A stretch of DNA of 22,141 nt from JALOTE01 sp031422195. Lineage in GTDB: Bacteria; Pseudomonadota; Alphaproteobacteria; Rhizobiales; Rhizobiaceae. The stretch spans positions 1-22,141 of the forward strand of contig JANOPZ010000147.1 in NCBI GenBank assembly GCA_031422195.1. The letters run 5' to 3'. The notes under the pieces are model-generated. The model saw only the letters and a list, made by a program, of their open reading frames with translations. It had not been told where the DNA came from and ran no database searches. Shown here one piece after another: positions 8,046-15,851 of the stretch. The position numbers and the translations under genes were made by a program. How positions within the stretch are numbered: the first letter of the stretch is position 1; every line of letters begins with the position of its first letter.

Positions 8046-9569
8046 TCAATCCACCAAATCTTCAGGCAACAGATCAGCAGGTATATTCTGGTAACTGACA
8101 GGGCGCAGCCAACGCCTGATTGACATTGTGCCAACCGAAGTTGCGCCAAAATTTGTCGAGGCCGGATAAGGCCCACCGTGAACCATGGCGTCGCCAACCT
8201 CGACCCCGGTCGGGAACCCGTTTGCCAATATCCGTCCAGCCTTACGCGTCAGAATGGGCATCAATTGCCGCGCAAATTCAGTGTCACTTTCATCCATATG
8301 CAATGTGCAGGTTAACTGCCCTTGCAAGCTGGCGGCGATCTCAAGCATTTGCGCATTATCCTTTGCCAGCACAATCAGCCCTAACGGGCCGAACACCTCG
8401 TCAGCCAAGGCGTGGTTGGCCAAAAAATCTGAACCTGAAACTTGAAACAAAGCGGGAGCCGCGCTGCGCATCTCGCAAGCTTGGTTCAGCAGTTGGTCCA
8501 CTTTTGCCGAATGAGCAATAAGGTTGCGACCTTGGCGGTAAGCATCGGCCATACCGTCGGTCAGCATAATTTGAGCGTTGATTTTGCTCAAACACTCTTT
8601 GGCTGCCATGATAAAAGCAGAGGCAGCCTCCGCCGCAATCATCACGGCAATGCCGGGGTTGGTGCAAAATTGCCCCGCGCCCATGGTCAGCGAGGCAGAC
8701 CACCCTTCCGCTATCGCTGGCCTGCGGTTTTGGAGTGCAGCGGGAAGCAGAAACATCGGATTAACTGAGCCAAGCTCACCAAAAAACGGGATTGGAATTG
8801 GCCGTGCAGCGCAGTGATCAAACAAAGCGCGCCCGCCTCTCAAGCTGCCGGTAAAGCCAACCGCTTGAATGAGAGGGTGCTTAACCAATGCTTCTCCGAC
8901 TTCGCGGTTGCCACCCTGCACCAGATTAAAAACCCCCGGCGGCATATCGCAGCTTCGCACAGCCGCAACAACGGCCTGAGCCACAATCTCACTGGTCCCG
9001 GGGTGAGCCGAATGGCCTTTTACAACCACGGGACACCCGGCTGCCAACGCTGAGGCAGTGTCGCCGCCGGCCACTGAAAACGCCAATGGAAAGTTTGATG
9101 CACCAAAAACCGCAACCGGGCCAACGGCTTGCTGGATCATTTTGATGTCTGGACGCGCGATGGGCCTGCGATCCGGCAATGCAACGTCATGGCGGCGGTC
9201 GAGATAATGGCCATCGCGAATATGGCTGGCAAACAGCCGCAATTGGGCCGTGGTGCGGCCCCTTTCGCCTTCAATACGAGCCGCCGTCAAGCCAGTTTCG
9301 GCAGTGGCAATTTCTGTGATTTGAAGGCTGCGCTTTTCAATCTCTTCGGTAATACACTCAAGAAATTCAGCTCTAATTTTGCGGGGCAAACTGGCGTAAG
9401 CCCAAAATGCAGCTTCCGCAGCCGCACATGCCGCCGCAACATGCGTGGCAGTGCCAATAGAAAATGCCCGGGGTGAGCCAGTTGCAGGAGAAGACAAAAA
9501 TGTATCGCCGCCACCAACCCAAACGCCTGCTATAATATGCTTTCCGGAAAGTTGAAAACTGTCATTCAC
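8046..9569 (-). CDS. 2-oxoglutarate semialdehyde dehydrogenase (KGSADH-type aldehyde dehydrogenase)
   Basis: A 507-residue NAD(P)+ aldehyde dehydrogenase, expected to oxidise 2-oxoglutarate semialdehyde to 2-oxoglutarate as the last step of a non-phosphorylative pentose or aldaric acid route. The catalytic residues are visible: N159 in FGASNFPLAF, E265 in FFGELGSVNP and C302 in GQFCTNPG. FFGELGSVNP and the KGHSAHP cofactor segment (K184) match the KGSADH subgroup rather than general aldehyde dehydrogenases. The start is GTG 9569, overlapping the upstream stop as GTGA, which fits the overlaps elsewhere in the operon. It is the last gene of the unit. Confidence 0.9.
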   Translation of the reverse strand: MNDSFQLSGKHIIAGVWVGGGDTFLSSPATGSPRAFSIGTATHVAAACAAAEAAFWAYASLPRKIRAEFLECITEEIEKRSLQITEIATAETGLTAARIEGERGRTTAQLRLFASHIRDGHYLDRRHDVALPDRRPIARPDIKMIQQAVGPVAVFGASNFPLAFSVAGGDTASALAAGCPVVVKGHSAHPGTSEIVAQAVVAAVRSCDMPPGVFNLVQGGNREVGEALVKHPLIQAVGFTGSLRGGRALFDHCAARPIPIPFFGELGSVNPMFLLPAALQNRRPAIAEGWSASLTMGAGQFCTNPGIAVMIAAEAASAFIMAAKECLSKINAQIMLTDGMADAYRQGRNLIAHSAKVDQLLNQACEMRSAAPALFQVSGSDFLANHALADEVFGPLGLIVLAKDNAQMLEIAASLQGQLTCTLHMDESDTEFARQLMPILTRKAGRILANGFPTGVEVGDAMVHGGPYPASTNFGATSVGTMSIRRWLRPVSYQNIPADLLPEDLVD

Positions 9570-10555
9570 AGCTGTTTTACCTCAATGCGTGTTTCGTTTT
9601 CATCCTGCAGGGCAACCATGAGGCGGTTGCGCAAAGCCGGACCAAATTCGGAAGCGGAGATTTCAAAAACATCGCCAGTCTGGCATGCAACGCCATCAGC
9701 AAAGCTCAGCGTTGCTGTTCCGAACATATGCACATGCACATCACCGGGATTGCAAAAGATGCTGTACTTGAAATGATGATGCTCAAGGTTGGCAAGGCTG
9801 TGGGACATGTTTGCTTCCCCGGTGAGGAAGGGTTTTGACCAAATTTCGTGTCCGTTACGGATAATCCGGGACTGGCCTTTGATATCACTCGGCAGCGGCC
9901 CGACGCGCAATGCCGGGCCGAAACTGAACGGACGCAACTTGGAGTGAGCCAAATAAAGATAGTTTTTCTTCTCAGTCAAATGATCTGAAAACTCGTTGGC
10001 AAGCGCAAACCCCAATCGATAAGGTTGACTGTCCTTGCCTATCATATAAACGCCAGCCAGCTCGGGCTCTTCGCCGCCATCACCGGCAAAGGGCGGCGAA
10101 CATAAATCTGCGTTGGGCGCTGCAACCCAATGGCCGTTGCCTTTGTAAAACCATTCCGGTTGCACGCCAGCTTTATTACTTTCGGGCCTGCCGCCTTCAA
10201 CACCCCAGCGGAACATCTGCATAGAGTCAGTTTCGGTTAAATCCACGCTATGCATGGCGCTGCGCGTTGTTGCAGACCCCAAATGGGTGAGCCCCGTACC
10301 TGTTCCATGCAAATGGGTTGGATCAGGGTGCGTAATCGGAGCCGCCAGCGTGAGCGCCGCCAAAGCCACGCGTTCTGACCAAATGGTTTCAGCAATCACG
10401 TCTGCCAATGTTTGACCATTGGCAATTGCGCGGCCCGCCAAATCATATGTGGTTTGCCTGCTGGCAGCAGGTCTTGCAGCATCACCTTCTAGAAGCGCGC
10501 AACAAATTTGGTTGGCTTGGTTTTTGAATTGCACAAGATAAAGCGGCTCACTCAT
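9566..10555 (-). CDS. AraD1/GguC family protein (FAH fold), putative 2-keto-3-deoxypentonate dehydratase
   Basis: A 329-residue protein of the fumarylacetoacetate-hydrolase fold. Segments typical of AraD1/GguC are GTGTGLTHLGSA, FRWGVEGG, GVQPEWFYKG, GFALANEFSDH, NYLYLAHSKLR, SGEANMSH-like TGEANMSHSLANLEHHHFKY and PGDVHVHMFGTATLSF. Family members are linked to dehydration of 2-keto-3-deoxypentonates to 2-oxoglutarate semialdehyde, the same job as the FAH-fold XylX of the Weimberg pathway. The next gene encodes the enzyme that would use that product. The start overlaps the epimerase stop (ATGAGTGA). Family assignment is firm; the reaction is inferred from relatives and context. Confidence 0.85.
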   Translation of the reverse strand: MSEPLYLVQFKNQANQICCALLEGDAARPAASRQTTYDLAGRAIANGQTLADVIAETIWSERVALAALTLAAPITHPDPTHLHGTGTGLTHLGSATTRSAMHSVDLTETDSMQMFRWGVEGGRPESNKAGVQPEWFYKGNGHWVAAPNADLCSPPFAGDGGEEPELAGVYMIGKDSQPYRLGFALANEFSDHLTEKKNYLYLAHSKLRPFSFGPALRVGPLPSDIKGQSRIIRNGHEIWSKPFLTGEANMSHSLANLEHHHFKYSIFCNPGDVHVHMFGTATLSFADGVACQTGDVFEISASEFGPALRNRLMVALQDENETRIEVKQL

Positions 10556-11456
10556 TTTTGCCTCGGCTGTTCGTTCGTGGGGTGACTTTCAATTGCGTCC
10601 AAACGGCGAAGGTGTCGCCAGGCGCCAGTTCGAGCATTGCAGTTGCCGGCGAGCCGTCTTTATGGGTGTCGACATAACCAGCGGTATGGCTTTGCGGTTC
10701 AAGCGCGAAAAAACCTAAGTCGGGCGGGGTATAAAACATCAGGTCAGGCAAATTGGTTGAGGCTGTCATTTCAAGATCATAGCCTAAGCTAGGTTGCTCA
10801 ATTACCGCGTTGCCACTCCAACCCGTATAGCAATTTGCCCGCCATTTATCCGGCAGAGGTCGGAATGTGTCGAAAGAAAGCTCCGGGGGAACACGGATGC
10901 AATCGGTCGGCATATAACCGGGGCCTTCAAGCCAAAAGTAATCTGCGGAAAATTGCAGCTTGGTTTGGTCATCTCTTGGAAAATAAGGGTGAAAACCTGC
11001 GCCAACCGGAATGCTAATATTGGACGTGTTGGTAATGCTGACGTCAATCAACAGCGCGTCGTTAGACAGTGAAAGCTTCTGGCGGGCCCGAAATTGAATT
11101 GGATAATCTACTGGGGCAATACAGCCGAGTTCGCAGAAATCCGCATCGGCTTCCAACACCTGCCAGCTTGTCTGCCAACCCACGCCATGCAGAGCCAACG
11201 GCTCACTTGTGTTGGGCGTCATAGCGAACACAAGGTTTTTACTTCGGATCTCGTTGCCCCGAACCCGGTTTACGTATGGCAACATCAAAAAATGCGCCGA
11301 TTGCTTTGCATCACCGGCGTGTGTCAGCGGCAGCGAAGGGGCTAACAAAATTGTAACTCCAGGCTGACCGGGTAACGTCAATTCGAAGCTCTCGATGCAG
11401 CCGCCAATTTCTGGCAGCACACGGACAGTAAGAGTATTTGATTTCAGAATGATCAT
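10548..11456 (-). CDS. Aldose 1-epimerase (galactose mutarotase family)
   Basis: A 302-residue mutarotase interconverting alpha and beta forms of an aldose, supplying the anomer used by the C1 dehydrogenase. Active-site segments are NRVRGNEI, LHGVGWQTSW (H90), GAGFHPYF (H156) and FALEPQSH (E253 as general base). I start it at ATG 11456, which overlaps the dehydratase stop as TAATG; an in-frame TTG at 11462 would add two residues. It lacks a signal peptide, so it acts in the cytoplasm. Confidence 0.87.
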   Translation of the reverse strand: MIILKSNTLTVRVLPEIGGCIESFELTLPGQPGVTILLAPSLPLTHAGDAKQSAHFLMLPYVNRVRGNEIRSKNLVFAMTPNTSEPLALHGVGWQTSWQVLEADADFCELGCIAPVDYPIQFRARQKLSLSNDALLIDVSITNTSNISIPVGAGFHPYFPRDDQTKLQFSADYFWLEGPGYMPTDCIRVPPELSFDTFRPLPDKWRANCYTGWSGNAVIEQPSLGYDLEMTASTNLPDLMFYTPPDLGFFALEPQSHTAGYVDTHKDGSPATAMLELAPGDTFAVWTQLKVTPRTNSRGKNE

Positions 11457-12439
11457 TACCAATCCACCACGGTTCCGGCAGCCAAAACAGCATTTCTGGT
11501 GTACAATATTTCTTTCTCAAACGGATGTTTGGCTATGATTAATTTATCCACCTCAATACCGGGACCGGGTTTTTCAGGCAAATCCCAGCGGCCCGGACGG
11601 CGATCAATTGGCCAAGACACCCCGTCACTAGACCAAGCAACGGGACCAGACATTTCTTCTTGAATAACCAAATTGGGCGTAAAAATTCCAAAGTGTAAAG
11701 CTGCCACTCCCGCAATCGGGCCAAGTGGATTATGCGGCGCAACGCCCATTCCTGCGGTTTCAGCCATCGCCGCAATTTTCTTGGTTTCCCAAAGTCCGCC
11801 TGCGTGGCAAATGTCAGGTTGCGCAATATGGAAAGCCCGCGCTGCAATTGTGACGGGCGCGGTTGCTGTCAAATGCGCCATTCCAGCCATAATTTCAGGC
11901 GGCAGCGGCTCTTCAATAAACAGCGGCTGGGCGGGCGCAATGGCAGCAATATAATCACGCGCCAGTGCAACCGAGGCGGGGCGGCCGTGAAAATCAACCA
12001 TGATGTCAACATCTGACCCAACGGCGGCACGCAGTCTTGCCATCATTTCGGCAACCGCATCAATATCGCGGTTGGGGCTGGTATGGTGGCAATAAGGGAT
12101 ACAAACCACTTTGACAGCGCTATAGCCCGCCTCAATTACAGCTTTGCCGGGCTCGGCAAGATCGCCGCTGTTTGAGGTTTCATACAGTGAACCCATATCG
12201 CCCATCCGCCAAAAGCTATGCTTGGTCATGACTTGGAAGCATTGTTCGATGTCGCGCGGGTCAGCCGCGACCAACAGCGGCGCAAGATCGTCGATTGCAC
12301 CCACTATAGCGCGGGTTTTCCATTCCAGCGTGGCTTCCCCCCAGCCATAAAGGCCGGGTTGATCGGTATTGACGCGGACAAACACCCAATTGCGCATTGC
12401 GGCATTACAAACATGAGCATTGCTCGATGTGATTTTCAT
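11456..12439 (-). CDS. Enolase-superfamily sugar-acid dehydratase, internally deleted
   Basis: A 327-residue protein of the mandelate racemase/galactonate dehydratase group, expected to dehydrate an aldonate to a 2-keto-3-deoxy acid. Kept features are VDFHG (metal ligand D149, H151), FIEEP (second ligand E176), APHNPLGP (base H236) and QEE at 260-262. Two family segments are missing. After FWRMG (residue 80) the sequence jumps to GDMGSLYE, skipping the usual stretch with ALWD and LLGG, roughly 40 residues. After TIA (199) it jumps to RAFHIAQPD, skipping the usual TGER block with the third metal ligand, roughly 18 residues. Family members are about 380 residues. The frame is intact and both neighbours are translationally coupled. 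Start ATG 12439 is 4 nt after the dehydrogenase stop. Activity is doubtful unless the family's fold tolerates these losses. Confidence 0.85.
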   Translation of the reverse strand: MKITSSNAHVCNAAMRNWVFVRVNTDQPGLYGWGEATLEWKTRAIVGAIDDLAPLLVAADPRDIEQCFQVMTKHSFWRMGDMGSLYETSNSGDLAEPGKAVIEAGYSAVKVVCIPYCHHTSPNRDIDAVAEMMARLRAAVGSDVDIMVDFHGRPASVALARDYIAAIAPAQPLFIEEPLPPEIMAGMAHLTATAPVTIAARAFHIAQPDICHAGGLWETKKIAAMAETAGMGVAPHNPLGPIAGVAALHFGIFTPNLVIQEEMSGPVAWSSDGVSWPIDRRPGRWDLPEKPGPGIEVDKLIIAKHPFEKEILYTRNAVLAAGTVVDW

Positions 12440-12443
12440 AAAA

Positions 12444-13244
12444 CTACTCGTGATAGAGGACCGAGCGGCCCCCATCGATAACAATACATTCAGCATTGAT
12501 AAATGGCGCTTCGTCGGATGCCAGAAATACGGCTGTCATCGCAACCTCGTCGGGCCGTCCGATACGGCGCGGCGGGTGCAGATCATAAGCGCGTTGGCGT
12601 TCGGCATCCGGATCGGGAAATGTCGCCCACCAATCTTCACAGATGGACGTCTGAATATAACCGGGCGCAATTGCATTTACCCGCACGCCCTTGGCGGCAT
12701 ATTCAATGCCCAAGGATCGCGTGAGGCCCATTAAGGCATGCTTGGCAACCGGATAAGGGAAAAAATGCGGTATAATTGTAAAGCCATGAACCGACGCAAT
12801 ATTGATAATCGACCCGCCATTATGGGCCAACATCTGGGGTAAAACCGCACGACAGCAAAACCAAACCCCGTCTAAATCCACCGCAAAACAGCGCCGCCAC
12901 TCTTCGTCAGTGAGCGAAAGAGGTTCTTTGGCGACATTTATACCGGCATTATTGACCAGTATCTCAACCGGGCCAAAGGCCCTTTCTGCTGCCAGCGCCA
13001 TTGCTTCAACTGCCGCCGCATCTGCCACATCGGTTTCAACAAAAATGGCTTTTGCGCCGGTCGCACAAAGCTTGGCTGCAACGGCGGCGCCGGTTTCAAC
13101 ATTTCGTTCAGCGATAACAACTTTTGCGCCTTGTGCCGCAAAAGCAAGTGCAATGGCCTCGCCAATGCCTTGTCCGGCCCCGGTGATAATTGCACATTTA
13201 CCGGTCAGTCTGCCTGCCAGCCTGCCTGCCATCTCGTCCCTCAT
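12444..13244 (-). CDS. Short-chain dehydrogenase/reductase, putative aldose 1-dehydrogenase
   Basis: A 266-residue classical SDR with cofactor motif TGAGQGIG (21-28), NNAG (98-101), catalytic S151, Y164 and K168 in YPVAK, and the substrate-lid region after PGYIQT. In this position it would oxidise C1 of the aldose to the lactone with NAD(P)+, feeding the two lactonases. The basis is context, because SDR sequence alone does not reveal substrate. The start overlaps the preceding stop as ATGA and the next gene begins 4 nt after its stop. No part appears missing. Confidence 0.9.
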   Translation of the reverse strand: MRDEMAGRLAGRLTGKCAIITGAGQGIGEAIALAFAAQGAKVVIAERNVETGAAVAAKLCATGAKAIFVETDVADAAAVEAMALAAERAFGPVEILVNNAGINVAKEPLSLTDEEWRRCFAVDLDGVWFCCRAVLPQMLAHNGGSIINIASVHGFTIIPHFFPYPVAKHALMGLTRSLGIEYAAKGVRVNAIAPGYIQTSICEDWWATFPDPDAERQRAYDLHPPRRIGRPDEVAMTAVFLASDEAPFINAECIVIDGGRSVLYHE

Positions 13245-14398
13245 GTGTTGACCGCCGCAAAAAGTGGCTCAATTTTGATCCAAGCGGTTTCTGCCTTGTC
13301 ACCAGCGCCAAGGCTTTCTGCCACCATTACGCCAGCGGCTGCCTGAAACCCAATATATCCACGATAGCGCGGACGCAGCCATGCCGCTTCGATTGATGTT
13401 TTGGTGTTGGAGAAGAAACCGTTGAAGCGCGCATCCGCGGCAGAATGATCCCAAGCCGCTTCCAAAGCTGGCTGGCCATGGCGCGAGGGAATTAAATCTT
13501 TTTGAGCTTCATGTCCGGCAGCGAACGCCAAAAACCGGATCGCCTCGGCTGGATGGCGCGTCAGCCTTGAAATGGCCAATCCGGTGCCGCCCAATGTGGA
13601 TCCCGCATGGTAAGGCGCTTTCAATCCTGCAAAAGGCCCGAATGATAACCGCGCGCGATAATCGGCCTCGCCGTAGGTTCCATAACCATAGACGCACGGG
13701 CAATAAACGATGTTATCGTTGGCTACCATTTGATCATGCAGATCAATGGCATTCCATGAAAACGAATTTTGGGGGCAATAGCGCAGTAGTGCCTGCAATT
13801 GTGCGTAGGCTTCGCAAAACCCGGCGCGATCGATTGTAAACGGAAAATCTGGCCGGGTTTCCCAAGGGCAACCAAGGTTGGCCATCAGCGATGCAATCGT
13901 CAAAATTGCATGCGGGGCTGTTACAGCCATGCCTAGATATTGACCTTGTTTTTGAAGTTTTTCACCCAGAGCAACAGCAGATGACCAATTGTCCGGCAAA
14001 GGCTCGGCCGCCATCAAATCAGCACGGTATATTGCGTGCTGTGTTGCCGCATCAATCGGCAAACCCCAAACGGTGCCACCATAGCGGTAGCTGCTGAGCG
14101 ACGCCCCAAGCCAAAGATGATCGTCTAAAACGCCAACACGCAATTGCGCATTGCCCGATAATGGCAGGAATGCCCCGCTTTCAACAATAGTTCCGCTAAA
14201 CGGATGGTCATAGATAATTAGATCGTATACACTTGCCAATTGAGGCAGGCTTTGATGCTCAAAATCGGATAAGGGTCTTACAGCCCACTCGATTGCAACA
14301 TCGGCGTTTTGCGCGCAAAATGATTGAGTTAGCGGAATCAACGGCCCAGTGGCGCGTCGGTGTCCCCATGACAACCCACGGAGAGTGACTATTGCCAT
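13241..14398 (-). CDS. Family 1 solute-binding-protein-like protein without signal peptide
   Basis: A 385-residue protein shaped like a type II (family 1) carbohydrate-binding protein: a first strand ITLRGLSW-like (here VTLRGLSWGHRR) at residue 4, YDLIIYDHPFSG at 59-70, YGGTVWGLPIDAATQHAIYR, and a C-terminal helical part. The mature fold begins at residue 4, so there is no room for a signal peptide and it is probably cytosolic. ATG 14398 follows GGGAAGGGG by 9 nt. It is the first gene of the catabolic operon, next to a divergent gntR gene, and no family 1 permeases are present. It may act as a substrate sensor or carrier; this is speculation. The fold is moderately sure. Confidence 0.8.
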   Translation of the reverse strand: MAIVTLRGLSWGHRRATGPLIPLTQSFCAQNADVAIEWAVRPLSDFEHQSLPQLASVYDLIIYDHPFSGTIVESGAFLPLSGNAQLRVGVLDDHLWLGASLSSYRYGGTVWGLPIDAATQHAIYRADLMAAEPLPDNWSSAVALGEKLQKQGQYLGMAVTAPHAILTIASLMANLGCPWETRPDFPFTIDRAGFCEAYAQLQALLRYCPQNSFSWNAIDLHDQMVANDNIVYCPCVYGYGTYGEADYRARLSFGPFAGLKAPYHAGSTLGGTGLAISRLTRHPAEAIRFLAFAAGHEAQKDLIPSRHGQPALEAAWDHSAADARFNGFFSNTKTSIEAAWLRPRYRGYIGFQAAAGVMVAESLGAGDKAETAWIKIEPLFAAVNT

Positions 14399-15138
14399 CT
14401 AAGAAGACCCCTTCCCGAAATGAGCGTAAAGCCAGCCCGACACCATTGCGTAAGTCGAATTTGGTGACTTTGGCGCACAATGAAATCCACCGGCGTATTA
14501 TGGTCGGCGAATTGCGTGAGGGCGAAAAAATCGTTTTGCTGGACCTTGCCCACGAGTTTGGCACCAGCATGATACCTCTGCGTGAAGCGCTGGCGCGGCT
14601 GACGGCAGAGCGGCTGGTCACCTATGAGCCCAATAAAGGCTTTCGCGTTGCTCCGGCCCCTGATGCCGATGAAATTGCTAATCTCTTTGAAGCGCGTCTC
14701 GTTATGGAGCTTGGGGCGCTTGAACTGGGGATGGAAGCGCTGACCCCGGCAATTGTTGCAACGCTGAAAGCAATCAACGACCATATCCGTGACCAAAACT
14801 ACGGCGAAAGCTTCACTGACTTCCAAGAATTCATTACCGAAAATGCGAAATTTCACGAGATCCTTGTGGGATTGACCGGCAACCCTCTGGTGATCGATGC
14901 TTATCACCGGCTTGGGTATCATGAACGGATCCCCCTCACCATGCACGGACGCGGGGTCAAAGATATTGACAACATCGTGCGTGAGCATGATCTCATCATT
15001 GCGGCACTGGAAGAGCATTCCCTCGACAAGGCGCGCGCCGCTTTGAAAGCCCATATTCTTGACGCTTACGACCGCTTGCCTGCCCCTCTCGATGGTCATT
15101 CCTTCCGCCCCTTAAAGGTGTCAATCCCGGCACGTTGA
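14392..15138 (+). CDS. GntR-family transcriptional regulator, FCD (FadR-type) domain
   Basis: A 248-residue repressor-type regulator. The winged helix-turn-helix covers residues 24-88 (IHRRIMVGELREGEKI, then IPLREALARLTAERLVTYEPNKGFRV). The FCD effector domain covers about 92-235, with the likely metal/ligand set N151, H155, H199 and H221. The start is TTG 14392 with GGAGAG six nucleotides upstream; it is the only start after an in-frame TGA that leaves a full N-terminus, though GTG 14463 is possible. The start lies within the divergent gene's first codons, so the two 5' ends overlap by 7 bp. The 3' end overlaps the hydratase gene tail-to-tail. It probably controls the locus in response to a pathway acid; targets may be the sites at 2290 and 21694. 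Confidence 0.9.
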   Translation: MPSKKTPSRNERKASPTPLRKSNLVTLAHNEIHRRIMVGELREGEKIVLLDLAHEFGTSMIPLREALARLTAERLVTYEPNKGFRVAPAPDADEIANLFEARLVMELGALELGMEALTPAIVATLKAINDHIRDQNYGESFTDFQEFITENAKFHEILVGLTGNPLVIDAYHRLGYHERIPLTMHGRGVKDIDNIVREHDLIIAALEEHSLDKARAALKAHILDAYDRLPAPLDGHSFRPLKVSIPAR

Positions 15139-15851
15139 TTGCCCATGGCAAATGCCATGATCATCAAATCGCTCTCATGGCGCGCCGCTGGCTCTAAGTT
15201 TGACGTTAACGACGCCCGTATTCCATCTTTGACCGTAACAATTGCAACTTCTGAATGGCGTGCAATGCGGGATGCAATTTCGCGCGCGGTGGCCAGCTCA
15301 GCCGCTTCTTCGCACAACACTTGTACCAGCCCGATACGGGCGGCCTCTTTGGCATCTATTGCATCACCGGTAAGGCAAATCAGGCTGGCATAGCCATACC
15401 CTACCAAACGGGTCAGCATCAAAGTTTGGCCGCCACCGCCAAGCCAGCCATGCTTAACTTCAGGCGCACCCAGTTTGCCTGATGGCGATGAAACACGGAT
15501 GTCGCAGTTGGTTGCAATCTCCAAACCTCCCCCCACGCACCAGCCTTTAATGGCGGCAATGGTCGGCTTTTTGATCCTGCGAAATTCTGTTGAGTAGCAA
15601 ATGCGATTGCGCCATGCCCAAGCGTTTTTGTAAGTATCAAGAATAGTTAAATCCGTACCGGCGCAAAAAGCCCGGTCACCTGCTCCATGCACAATGACAC
15701 AGCGTATTTCGTCATCTTCGTTGACGGCCCTGCGGGCGTCGCGGATTGCCACCATCATATCGCGGTTGATTGCATTCATTTTTTCAGGGCGGTTAAAGAT
15801 GATTTCGGCAATGCCATCATCGCCCTTCTTGAAAATAAGATGATCACTCAT
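15096..15851 (-). CDS. Enoyl-CoA hydratase/isomerase (crotonase) family protein
   Basis: A 251-residue crotonase-fold enzyme. It has the oxyanion-hole segment AFCAGTDL, the core GWCVGGGLEIA with catalytic E111, and KLGAPEVKHG with E131, so both glutamates of true hydratases are present. The usual GAGGTQ turn is replaced by GGGGQT. It starts inside the CoA-transferase stop (ATGA), so the two are translationally coupled and probably act in sequence: CoA loading, then hydration or dehydration. No substrate is evident. Its last 43 bp overlap the convergent gntR gene. It ends the third operon. Confidence 0.9.
   Translation of the reverse strand: MSDHLIFKKGDDGIAEIIFNRPEKMNAINRDMMVAIRDARRAVNEDDEIRCVIVHGAGDRAFCAGTDLTILDTYKNAWAWRNRICYSTEFRRIKKPTIAAIKGWCVGGGLEIATNCDIRVSSPSGKLGAPEVKHGWLGGGGQTLMLTRLVGYGYASLICLTGDAIDAKEAARIGLVQVLCEEAAELATAREIASRIARHSEVAIVTVKDGIRASLTSNLEPAARHESDLMIMAFAMGNQRAGIDTFKGRKE

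Noticed and set aside
14021..14040. Inverted repeat AGCACG-N8-CGTGCT
   Set aside because: It lies inside the coding sequence of the binding-protein-like gene, encodes an ordinary QHAIYRAD segment, and is far from any start. Probably chance.
14389..15099. 236-codon open frame antisense to gntR
   Set aside because: It mirrors the codon pattern of the clear GntR/FCD gene on the other strand and shows no protein motif.
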